Below, one piece after another: positions 27,629 to 35,750 of a stretch of DNA of 64,000 bases (positions are counted from its first letter, which is position 1; each line of letters begins with the position of its first letter). Origin of the DNA: Cylindrospermum sp. NIES-4074 (GTDB taxonomy: Bacteria; Cyanobacteriota; Cyanobacteriia; Cyanobacteriales; Nostocaceae); assembly GCA_003994795.1 (NCBI GenBank), contig AP018269.1:4675677-4739676 (forward strand), in the 5' to 3' direction. A program made the translations under genes and the position numbers. The notes below the pieces were generated by a model. It worked only from the letters and a program-made list of their open reading frames with translations, was not told the origin of the DNA and did not search any database.

Positions 27629-28310
27629 TTTGAATGTTTATTATGGCGAAAGTCATATTTTGCGGAATGTTGATTTGAGTGTCCAACCTGGGCAAATGGT
27701 CTGTCTGATTGGACGTAATGGTGTTGGTAAAACTACTCTGCTGAAAACGATTATTGGATTACTCAAACCTCGCAGTGGTCAAATTAAGTTTGATGGACAA
27801 TTAATTAATTTAAAATCTCCTGACCAAAGGGCAAAAATGGGAATTGGCTATGTTCCCCAAGGGCGAGAAATTATTCCCCAGTTAACAGTTAAAGAAAATT
27901 TGTTGTTGGGGTTAGAAGCGAGAAGAAAATTGCCGAAAAGTCAAGATATTTCTGAGGAGGTTTTCGCTCTATTTCCTGTGTTAAAGGCTATGTTGACGCG
28001 TCGGGGTGGGGATTTGAGTGGTGGACAACAGCAACAATTAGCGATCGCACGTGCTTTAATGGGACAACCCCAATTACTCATCTTAGACGAACCCACCGAA
28101 GGCATCCAACCGTCAATTATTATAGAAATCGAAGCCGCTGTCCGCCTTATTGTGGCTACTACAGGCATTTCTGTATTATTGGTAGAACAACATCTGCACT
28201 TTGTCCGCCAAGCAGATTACTATTATGCAATGCAAAAAGGCTCAATTGTGGCGGCTGGTTCCACTAGTGAACTCAGCCAAGAGGTAATTCAAAGGTTTTT
28301 AGCTGTTTAG
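27612..28310 (+). CDS. urtE: Urea ABC transporter ATPase UrtE
   Basis: 232 residues, LivF-type ATPase; two ATGs in a row (27609, 27612). Walker A is GRNGVGKTT, the signature is LSGGQQQQLAIARAL, and Walker B is LLILDEPTEGIQPSI. With UrtD it powers urea uptake. It is the last gene of the operon; a MITE-like repeat begins at its stop codon. Confidence 0.94.
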   Translation: MLEISNLNVYYGESHILRNVDLSVQPGQMVCLIGRNGVGKTTLLKTIIGLLKPRSGQIKFDGQLINLKSPDQRAKMGIGYVPQGREIIPQLTVKENLLLGLEARRKLPKSQDISEEVFALFPVLKAMLTRRGGDLSGGQQQQLAIARALMGQPQLLILDEPTEGIQPSIIIEIEAAVRLIVATTGISVLLVEQHLHFVRQADYYYAMQKGSIVAAGSTSELSQEVIQRFLAV

Positions 28311-28454
28311 GGACTTCCAAAAATTCAAAATTCAAAATTCAAAAATAAAATCCTCATAAATAACAATGATAATTATTTCTAACCACCTCATTATGATGAT
28401 GATTATTGTTCGCCGATGAATTTTTGTTGAGTAATTTATTCCTTGGAAGTCCCT
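28309..28454. mobile_element. 146-bp MITE-like element abutting the urtE stop codon
   Basis: AGGGACTTCCAA (28309-28320) and TTGGAAGTCCCT (28443-28454) are perfect 12-bp terminal inverted repeats around an AT-rich, non-coding core. The left repeat overlaps the urtE stop codon TAG (28308-28310). Confidence 0.72.
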
Positions 28455-28493
28455 GAGTTTGCCACAAGCAATATCAATACTTTTAAGATTTAT

Positions 28494-28577
28494 AGGACTT
28501 ACGCATCAAGTACGAAATGTAGAATTCATGAATTCTACGGTAAATCCTTGCTCTTGCGTCATTTTTGCGTAAGTCCT
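28494..28577. mobile_element. 84-bp MITE-like element with AGGACTTACGCA termini
   Basis: AGGACTTACGCA (28494-28505) and TGCGTAAGTCCT (28566-28577) are perfect 12-bp terminal inverted repeats. In the centre is a 20-bp palindrome GTAGAATTCATGAATTCTAC (28520-28539). It lies 39 bp after the preceding MITE. Together they fill the gap between urtE and the methyltransferase and fake an N-terminal extension of the latter. Confidence 0.78.
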
Positions 28578-28646
28578 GAGTCATTACTTTGCAACATTAT
28601 TGCGCGGTCACTCGATTCCTTGACGTACAATATTTACCAAAATGAC

Positions 28647-29486
28647 ATGGGAAAGCCTGGTATGAATTACTCATCGCTAAGTGCTTACAAACAACAAATT
28701 CTCAATGACTTCAACAGCCGTCCAAACTACGAGAATGAGTTTCATAGACGGGCTGCAACTCGATTAGTAGAGTTGGCAAAATTACAATCAGGTAAGCACG
28801 TTCTAGATATTGCCACTGGAACTGGTCTAGCGGCTATTGCTGCGGCGATGGTTGTTGGTTCTACAGGTAGTGTTTTAGGGACTGACTTTGCTTTGGGAAT
28901 GTTGCAGCAAGCCCAGCAGAAGGTTGATGCCTTGGGACTAACAAATACCAAATTTGAGGAAGCGGATGCAGATGAACAAGAATTGCTGGAGAGCCATTTT
29001 GATGCCATCCTTTGTTCATCCGCGATCGTCTACTTGACAGATATTCCGACATCACTTTGTCGATGGCACAATGCTTTGAAACCAGGAGGAGTTGTGGCAT
29101 TTTCCTGTCTTGCTGAAAACTCCCCAACCGCGTCCGTCTTGTTTCGGTCAGTGGTACAACGATACGGTATTACTATTCCGAATCCCAATAAGTTACTGGG
29201 GACGCCTCAGCGGTGTTATCAACTGCTGGAAACAATTGGATTTGAAGATATCGAAATCACAACTGAGCAATTTGGCTTTTACTTGCAAAATGGGTCAGGT
29301 GCTTGGACTGGCAATGCCAAGAGTGCGTTCGGACTTCAGGATGTGAAATGGTCAAAGGAACAGTTCGAGCGGTGTAAACAGGAATACTTTACAGAGATAA
29401 ATAAAGCTTCAACCGAAGAAGGCTATTGGAATGATGTCACGATGTTCTTTGTAATAGCTCGTAAATCCAGTGAATCGGTGGCATAA
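28647..29486 (+). CDS. SAM-dependent class I methyltransferase
   Basis: About 280 residues from ATG 28647 (or 275 from 28662). The frame is open from 28443, but that part runs through two MITE-like elements, so it is not considered coding. SAM-binding motif I is VLDIATGTGLAAIAA, with acidic motif II in VLGTDFALGMLQQA and motif III near FDAILCSSAIVYLTDI. The fold is that of UbiE/COQ5-like enzymes acting on small molecules. The substrate is unknown. No operon partner is clear; a 272-bp gap follows. Confidence 0.75.
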   Translation: MGKPGMNYSSLSAYKQQILNDFNSRPNYENEFHRRAATRLVELAKLQSGKHVLDIATGTGLAAIAAAMVVGSTGSVLGTDFALGMLQQAQQKVDALGLTNTKFEEADADEQELLESHFDAILCSSAIVYLTDIPTSLCRWHNALKPGGVVAFSCLAENSPTASVLFRSVVQRYGITIPNPNKLLGTPQRCYQLLETIGFEDIEITTEQFGFYLQNGSGAWTGNAKSAFGLQDVKWSKEQFERCKQEYFTEINKASTEEGYWNDVTMFFVIARKSSESVA

Positions 29487-29758
29487 CAAACCCGTTGCAG
29501 CGCATAATTACTGAAGCAGTGATGGCGATCGCATTTCCCCAACAGAAAAAACGCCCAGCGTCCAGAACAGAAGCCTATATTCGCCAACTCAAACCTTGGT
29601 TTGACCTTCCCAGTGAGCATATCCTGAATGATTCAAGGTCATTTCCATCAAAGTGCTTTTTTTGTTTTCAGAGAAAAATATAAAAAATAACTAAAAGTAT
29701 ATACTGAGTTACGAGACTAAAAATATTGCCTAAATCTGGGCGGAAAGTGGGGTGAGAT

Positions 29759-31549
29759 ATGGTCTACAAACGAGTACAGAAGAAAAGTTCCTCTTCGAGT
29801 CCCGCTTACACGAATGAGGCTAGTAAGAGTAAATTTAGACAACCCTCTTTTGGCATCCAGCCTCAAACAGACACAGATTCATCCCCTCAAGAAAACCCCA
29901 GCTATTCCCAAGAGCCTCATCAGTATAGAGGCACAAACGCCCTCAGTAGAGTAGTAGCAAATCTCCAGCGTCAAGCATTAGCAGAAGCACAACTATCCCA
30001 ATTAGAGCCAGAAGCGCAAGCCGACGAAGTATCGAATGAGGCTGTTGAAATTCAGCATCAGAATGAGTCACCAGAGTCAGGAGATGAGGACTCTAACTCA
30101 GCGGATGGCGGAACTATTCAGCGTTCTTGCTCAGAATGCCAATCAGAACCAGAAGAAGAAAAAACCTCCTCGGAGCCGCCACAATTTTATACTGTCCAGC
30201 GTCAAAGTAAATATTTACACCAAAAAACCCCCATCCAAGCCAAGCTCACCATAGGCACTCCAGGGGATAAGTACGAGCAAGAAGCAGACTCAATGGCAGC
30301 GCGGGTGATGTCAATGGACTCACCAATCACTCACCCCCAAACAATTCAGCGTCAGGGTGAAGAACAACATGAGTCTATTCAGCAACAGCCCCCAATATCC
30401 CCATTCGTTCAACGCGTGGGAGAACTCATTCAGCGCATGGCTGAAGTCAAAGCATCAACTGACGAAACTGTAGTAAATTCCAACAAAGAACCACTCTTTA
30501 GTGCCAAACAAGATAATTTAGAATCCACACAACTGGAATATCTTCAGGCAAAACATATTAACAGGGTAAATGCCCGTCCGGGTACTGAAGCTCAATATTT
30601 AGACAATCGCTCTCATACAGAGACAGCAACTACCGAAGAGTCAGTAATTCAACCTCTAACTGACGAAACGCTTCAAAGGTCAGGAAACAGTGATGCAACT
30701 TCTGCAACTCCCAGCTTAGAAAGTCGTTTGGGGAGTCAAATAGGGCGGATAAGTATAGTTCAACCAAAATTGGCAACAGAACCAAGAGGGCAAATAACAA
30801 ACCCAATACCTAAAACCATTCCTCCAATCAACGGTTCTACAAACTTACATTTAGGTGCGCCGAAAGCACAATCTGCAAGAGTAGCTTTAGCACCTACTAA
30901 ATTACCTCCAGTTCCCAACTCAGTTCTGAGACACACAGTACAGAGAAGAGTGACACAAAAATTACTTTGGCAACGATTTTGGCAGTTAGTAGGTAAGAGA
31001 TTTGGGGTGAGAATAACTACTGCTGGGGCTGCTGCAATAGCAGATGGTCCACTACCTATTGGTGATCTAATTTCTGCGGGTTTAGCTCTTTGGATGCTTT
31101 GGGATCTTGTCGGGAATTGGGACACATATTGGCAGCAAACTGTGGAAGAAGTGGAACAAGAACAAACAGTTCCTCAAGCAATACCTAGAGAGAAAACAGA
31201 ACAACCTAAACACCGAGGAGTAATTCAGGTTCAAGGTGATGATATGAAAAAGGGGTTTGAAAATCTACCATTAGGCTTAAAACATGATAAGGACACTCTT
31301 TCTTCAGCCTGGGCGCAGCCTACTCCCTATCCAGCTGCTACTGGTTTGGTAGCTTTAGAAACTATGCGTTTAGCTCTTAGTAAGAAACAATTAAAAGTAC
31401 GTACTGAAGCTTTTAAAAAAGCTAATGAATTTATTCTCAGGGCACAAAAATCTGGGGGACATCCACCAATCAGTAGAACTTTCAAAGATCCGAATATGAA
31501 AAATGAGCGTGTTGATATCGTAATTCATACTGGAATTGCATTTATATGA
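29759..31549 (+). CDS. eCIS/DUF4157-associated modular protein with variable C-terminus (candidate injected effector)
   Basis: 596 residues. The N-terminal 150 are disordered, with (I/V)QR-type words (TIQRS, TVQRQ, FVQRV). At 159-184 is IQAKLTIGTPGDKYEQEADS plus MAARVM, the segment that precedes the DUF4157 (eCIS core) domain in many cyanobacterial proteins associated with extracellular contractile injection systems. The DUF4157 metalloprotease part (HExxH) is absent. At 418-455 is a hydrophobic ITTAGAAAIADGPLPIGDLI region followed by LALWMLWDLVGNW, like pre-toxin segments of polymorphic toxins. The C-terminal 110 residues, ending RVDIVIHTGIAFI, would be the effector domain; I cannot name its activity. 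It overlaps the next gene by 4 bp. Confidence 0.6.
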   Translation: MVYKRVQKKSSSSSPAYTNEASKSKFRQPSFGIQPQTDTDSSPQENPSYSQEPHQYRGTNALSRVVANLQRQALAEAQLSQLEPEAQADEVSNEAVEIQHQNESPESGDEDSNSADGGTIQRSCSECQSEPEEEKTSSEPPQFYTVQRQSKYLHQKTPIQAKLTIGTPGDKYEQEADSMAARVMSMDSPITHPQTIQRQGEEQHESIQQQPPISPFVQRVGELIQRMAEVKASTDETVVNSNKEPLFSAKQDNLESTQLEYLQAKHINRVNARPGTEAQYLDNRSHTETATTEESVIQPLTDETLQRSGNSDATSATPSLESRLGSQIGRISIVQPKLATEPRGQITNPIPKTIPPINGSTNLHLGAPKAQSARVALAPTKLPPVPNSVLRHTVQRRVTQKLLWQRFWQLVGKRFGVRITTAGAAAIADGPLPIGDLISAGLALWMLWDLVGNWDTYWQQTVEEVEQEQTVPQAIPREKTEQPKHRGVIQVQGDDMKKGFENLPLGLKHDKDTLSSAWAQPTPYPAATGLVALETMRLALSKKQLKVRTEAFKKANEFILRAQKSGGHPPISRTFKDPNMKNERVDIVIHTGIAFI

Positions 31550-32142
31550 ACCAAGGGATAGGGGCTATTAAACTTTTACTAGAACGTCTGGATTACCTGT
31601 TAGTTAACCCTCCCAGTGAAGAAGAGGGGTATGAAGTGACATATTTAATGGAAGATATCGTTACTACAGCAGGAACAGATGGTTTAATTTTGTTAGTAGA
31701 GCGATATGGTAACTCACAGGTTCCCATTTTTCCCCGCGCGACATCATTTCTCTTAGCGCAACAAGCTAATCATCCTGATGAGGATACTACCCCTTTAGTA
31801 TATGAGCTAATCAACAAGCTGCAATGTCAAGACGACTGGGCTACACAGATTAACTGTCTGACCACCTTACAACGTCAGACAATGTTTGATCTTCCTTGGA
31901 CTTCACTTTCTCAGGCACAATCTGTACTTTTCCCATTTGTTCAATATTGTTTAAGCCAACATTCAACTGTTGTGGAAGGAGCTGTAGATGTCTTACAAGT
32001 ATTAAAGGAGCATGGATTGATACAGGAAGTTTTTACAGAAACTCAAATTGCTGCATTCCGTCAACGCTTTAGAGAAATTATCAGAGAGGGAGATACTCAT
32101 TTAAATAGGCAAATTGCATATCTAAATGACTTAATCGCATGA
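31546..32142 (+). CDS. Putative immunity protein for the upstream effector
   Basis: 198 residues, entirely helical in appearance, with no signal or membrane segment. I do not recognise a named family; Leu-rich helices spaced like HEAT repeats are visible, such as AIKLLLERLDYLLVNPP and VEGAVDVLQVLKEHG. Its start overlaps the stop of the candidate effector (ATGA), the layout expected for a toxin-immunity pair. The immunity role rests on context alone. Confidence 0.5.
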   Translation: MNQGIGAIKLLLERLDYLLVNPPSEEEGYEVTYLMEDIVTTAGTDGLILLVERYGNSQVPIFPRATSFLLAQQANHPDEDTTPLVYELINKLQCQDDWATQINCLTTLQRQTMFDLPWTSLSQAQSVLFPFVQYCLSQHSTVVEGAVDVLQVLKEHGLIQEVFTETQIAAFRQRFREIIREGDTHLNRQIAYLNDLIA

Positions 32143-32160
32143 TTCAAATGAAGCTTTACA

Positions 32161-33063
32161 TTGGTAAGTTGTGAGATCAGATGGAAGCTTTTCATAGTAG
32201 GAGGCATAGGATCTTACGTAGGTCTTCATGGTCTTGGAGTGCCCTTACCCGATCCCAAGTTGGGCATCCCTCGAAATCCCTTTGGAAGTCCAGGTGTAAC
32301 CAAAAATCCTAATTTAAGACTTCCTCCTGCCCATGACGGCGATACGGTGACGATGATTGAAGATCCTCTGAACCCTGGCGGCTATATTCCTAAATTTAAA
32401 ACCCCAACAGGTGGAACTTCCACACCTTCTTCTAACAAAGGTGGTGCGATCGTTCATGTCAGAAATACAGCGGTTAATACTGGCTTAACAGTACCTTCTT
32501 CGAGTCAAAGTGGTGCGATCGCATCTATAAAAGCTTTACCCCCTGCCAGTGAGACTAATATCACTGGAGTTCCACCACATCTTCGCAACTTAATACCTCA
32601 AATCAACACCCCACCAACTGGAACCTCCACGACTTCTTCGAGTCAAAGTGGAGCGATCGCATCGATAAAAGCTTTACTCCCTGCAAACGGAACCAACAAC
32701 ACTGGGGGGCAGATAGTTCCACTTGGTGGAGCTTCTACGACTTCTTCTCAGCAAAGTGGAGCGATCGTTCCTCTCAAGAATATACCAATTAATAGTGGGA
32801 ACTTATCAACATTAGGAAAATATGGACTCACAGTGCCAGACATTATTTATGCCTGCCGCATGCTGGAAGTGATGGATCTTCCAGAGTATATGTGGGAAAA
32901 CCCACCAATAGATATATTTAACAATGAAATTTGGGTGATATCTCGCCTTTGTCCTGAACCTGGGGCTAAAGAGTGCCTGATTGAAGGAGAGGAACTCCGG
33001 CATCTATTGAAAGAGGCTAAATTAGTCCGAGCGGCACGGGATGCAAAACTGCAAACTTCCTAA
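32161..33063 (+). CDS. Repeat-containing protein of unknown function (second candidate cargo)
   Basis: About 300 residues. The only in-frame start near the beginning is TTG 32161, so the true N-terminus is uncertain, and a frameshift from the short ATG frame at 32148 cannot be excluded. A hydrophobic FIVGGIGSYVGLHGLG segment lies near the start. Residues about 80-220 carry four imperfect repeats of about 25-45 residues built on SS-x-QSGAI (three contain a GCGATCG HIP1-like core in the DNA). The C-terminal 80 residues (LTVPDIIYACRMLEVMDLPE ...) look globular. It follows the putative immunity gene by 18 bp and may belong to the same cargo cassette. No function is assigned. Confidence 0.5.
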   Translation: MVSCEIRWKLFIVGGIGSYVGLHGLGVPLPDPKLGIPRNPFGSPGVTKNPNLRLPPAHDGDTVTMIEDPLNPGGYIPKFKTPTGGTSTPSSNKGGAIVHVRNTAVNTGLTVPSSSQSGAIASIKALPPASETNITGVPPHLRNLIPQINTPPTGTSTTSSSQSGAIASIKALLPANGTNNTGGQIVPLGGASTTSSQQSGAIVPLKNIPINSGNLSTLGKYGLTVPDIIYACRMLEVMDLPEYMWENPPIDIFNNEIWVISRLCPEPGAKECLIEGEELRHLLKEAKLVRAARDAKLQTS

Positions 33064-33315
33064 ACTTCTAGCAAGATTCAAACTTGGTGAGTAGATAAGA
33101 ATAATTTGATCAATCCCGATTGAGCCATCCCACAATTCACTGTCTGTACCTACCTTGGGGGGTGATCATCATAAAGTGGCAAGATGTAAAATTGAGCTAT
33201 TGATTGATTGAAACTTTATCGAAAATGAAAGACAACAAGGAACTATCAGACAAAATAATGGTGAGGCTTGGTCACGTCACTCATGCTTCCTTATCTAGTT
33301 CACTTTTAAGCCCTC

Positions 33316-34794
33316 ATGATTCAACCCAAAAGCTTATCAGAATTCTCGCAACTGCTGAATCAGGAGACACCACCGACACTGATGTGGTATCCTATATGGA
33401 AATACCTGAGTAACTGGCAAGAAAGCGACGAGAGAGAACAAGCAGTTGCTAGTGCAACTGCCTACTTTCAACAGTATGGTGAAACCTTAAACTTAGGGCA
33501 GGCTCAGACTCTAATTGAATTAGAACAACGCTGCAAAAGCCTTTTATTTATTGCCGAACAAGCCAGAGAAGAAGAATTACAACATTGGTTTCCGGATCTA
33601 CTAGCTGCCTTTACTTTTTATGAAGAAGAGACCCCGGAAAACCTTGGAGAAAATAGCGATATAGGGTTACATAATAGACTGGAAACCCTTTTAAAAAAAT
33701 GTGCTAGCCCCAAGCTGATTGATACAGCCCAATTTATTTATTTAGAGAGACCGCGTGAGCGGGAAGAGTTAGAGAATAATCCGTGGGGCCTTCATGAAGA
33801 TGATTACTGGATGGAAAATTATTTTCTCGATTTCCCAGAAGTAGAGATGAATGCTTTTAGTCTGGCAGGACTACTTTGGACTAATGAAGGATTAGCGAGT
33901 TTTTGCTTAAGAGAAACCACCTTAAGTCTGGTAGAAATCTGTCGTCCCTTATTGAGCGTTGAAGATGGACAAGGGATGTTAACTTTGTCAGGCTATGCAG
34001 ATTTAGAACAACTGCCTACAGGTTTTAGTCAGTTAAAAAATCTCCAAGCACTCAGTTTATACTTACAAGGAATTAAATGTTTACCATCAGATATTGGTCA
34101 GTTAACTAATCTTCAATGGCTGTATATAAATATGGATAAATTGGAATATTTACCAGTAGAAATTGGCAGATTGAGTAATTTGAAACAATTAATCTTAGAG
34201 ATGATGGATGACCTCAAAGACCTACCTGCTGAGTTTTCACAACTAAATTCTCTGGAAGACATAAAGATGTTTTATTGTGGATTTATGGAAGTGCCAGAGC
34301 CTATTTATGAAATAACAAATCTGAAAAAACTAGTAGTTAATGCGGGATCTGCTCGTTATAAAAAGGCACATTTTCTAATTTCTCCCAAAATTGGCCATTT
34401 GCGTCAATTGCAAGAGTTAGAGATTGTAGGAAGTTTTGGTCATTATCTACCAGATGAAATTGGAGAACTGTCAGCTTTAGAGAAGCTAACTATAAATTGC
34501 TGTTATTTGGAAAAAATACCTGAGAGCATTGGCAAATTACAGCATTTAAAAGAAATGTACTGCTACCGTTCGGACAGTATTACAAGCATACCAGACTCTT
34601 TAAGTCAGTTGACTAATTTACGAATTTTAAATCTTGCGAGCTTGGGGACTGGACACATTCCTGAAGTATTGTTCAAAATGCCATTTTTACAAACTTTGCG
34701 ATTTGACAGTGATGCGCCCCAAGAAGAAATTGAGCGTCTGAAAAAAGCTTTACCTAATACGGAGGTGTCTAACCACAAAAAGCAGCGTGACTGA
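33316..34794 (+). CDS. Leucine-rich-repeat protein
   Basis: 492 residues. The first 215 are a helical domain of unknown family with many acidic residues (for example FYEEETPENLGENSDIG). From about 220 to 470 are roughly ten leucine-rich repeats of about 23 residues with the LP-x-x-I-x-x-L-x-x-L pattern, such as LPSDIGQLTNLQWLYI and IPESIGKLQHLKEMYC. No signal peptide or membrane helix is seen, so it should be cytoplasmic. Such proteins bind other proteins. Here it lies within the candidate effector neighbourhood and could be a second immunity or adaptor protein, but this is speculative. A 250-bp gap lies upstream. Confidence 0.7.
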   Translation: MIQPKSLSEFSQLLNQETPPTLMWYPIWKYLSNWQESDEREQAVASATAYFQQYGETLNLGQAQTLIELEQRCKSLLFIAEQAREEELQHWFPDLLAAFTFYEEETPENLGENSDIGLHNRLETLLKKCASPKLIDTAQFIYLERPREREELENNPWGLHEDDYWMENYFLDFPEVEMNAFSLAGLLWTNEGLASFCLRETTLSLVEICRPLLSVEDGQGMLTLSGYADLEQLPTGFSQLKNLQALSLYLQGIKCLPSDIGQLTNLQWLYINMDKLEYLPVEIGRLSNLKQLILEMMDDLKDLPAEFSQLNSLEDIKMFYCGFMEVPEPIYEITNLKKLVVNAGSARYKKAHFLISPKIGHLRQLQELEIVGSFGHYLPDEIGELSALEKLTINCCYLEKIPESIGKLQHLKEMYCYRSDSITSIPDSLSQLTNLRILNLASLGTGHIPEVLFKMPFLQTLRFDSDAPQEEIERLKKALPNTEVSNHKKQRD

Positions 34795-34857
34795 AATGAA
34801 ATTGAGCAATAGAAAATTTCAGAAACCCTAGAGTTTAAAGCTTATATTTCATAAACA

Positions 34858-35610
34858 ATGACAGACACGCTATTATTAACCATCAACAATCACCCACTCA
34901 CGCTCTCTGAATCCCTTGCTTATCTCCGGGTTGCTGGCAAACTGCAACCTTTCTTAATGGAAATAGTGCAACAGTATATTCTTAAACAAGAAACATCTGC
35001 GATCGCAAATATTGATATTGATACAGTAGAGCAATATATCATCGACTTTCGGCTGCAACAGCAACTTGTCAAACCAGAGCAATTCGCGCAATGGCTGACT
35101 GCTAACGGCATGAATTTCGCTGATTTTCGCGCTTCTGTCGCTTTTAGACTCAAAGTAGATCAACTCAAAGCCCAAGTTGCAGAACCCAAACTTGAGGAAT
35201 ATTTTACCCAAAACCAACGATTGCTAGAGCAAGTTGTTTTCTCCCGTATTGTTGTAGACAATTCCAACTTAGCCCAAGATTTACGCCAGCAAGTTGAGCA
35301 ACAGGGCGCTGATTTTAACCAACTCGCCAAGTTACACTCTGTTGTAGATGATGCTGTAGTAGGTGGTGTAATGGGAGCAATTAGTCGTGAAAAAATGCCC
35401 GATTTCATCCAAGCAGCGACTTTAAATGTTCCCCCTGGTCAAATAATTGGCCCTTTTGAAATTGATGATCTTTACTGCTTGCTGAAAGTTGAAGAAGTCG
35501 TTAGTGCAACCCTAGAAGGAGAACTGAAACAAGAGCTAGAGAATCAGATATTTGAAGAGTGGTTGCAAGAGAAGTTGCAACAAATGAATGTCCAGCTTGC
35601 TATTGAATGA
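34858..35610 (+). CDS. Parvulin-type peptidyl-prolyl isomerase (PpiC/SurA-like)
   Basis: 250 residues. An N-terminal helical SurA_N-like part (1-115) precedes a rotamase domain (about 120-215) with VVFSRIVVDN, FNQLAKLHSV, the GGVMGAISREKMPDF stretch and VPPGQIIGPFEIDDLYCLLK. No signal peptide is visible, so it is probably cytoplasmic, unlike SurA/PrsA. Similar cyanobacterial proteins occur beside peptide-export and effector loci. It could help fold or load the exported proteins encoded upstream; this is inferred from position only. Confidence 0.78.
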   Translation: MTDTLLLTINNHPLTLSESLAYLRVAGKLQPFLMEIVQQYILKQETSAIANIDIDTVEQYIIDFRLQQQLVKPEQFAQWLTANGMNFADFRASVAFRLKVDQLKAQVAEPKLEEYFTQNQRLLEQVVFSRIVVDNSNLAQDLRQQVEQQGADFNQLAKLHSVVDDAVVGGVMGAISREKMPDFIQAATLNVPPGQIIGPFEIDDLYCLLKVEEVVSATLEGELKQELENQIFEEWLQEKLQQMNVQLAIE

Positions 35611-35750
35611 TTGGGTAAAAGTGCAAGTGGCTTTACCAAAGCTTTGCTCATAACTTTCTTTTATTCTATGCAATCAATCTGCAAAATCTTAGAAATCAAA
35701 TTCAAAATCCTAAAATCATCGTTCTCAACATTAAATTCTAAGTTCTGTCT

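Noticed and set aside
28443-28646. N-terminal extension of the methyltransferase frame (68 codons)
   Set aside because: It runs through the right end of one MITE-like element and the whole of another; the family start is at 28647 or 28662.
29495-29683. 62-codon frame between the methyltransferase and the effector gene
   Set aside because: No recognisable domain, no ribosome site and it runs into AT-rich spacer; could be a gene remnant but I cannot support it.
33204-33413. 69-codon frame ahead of the LRR gene
   Set aside because: It overlaps the start of the LRR gene in another frame and has no family features.
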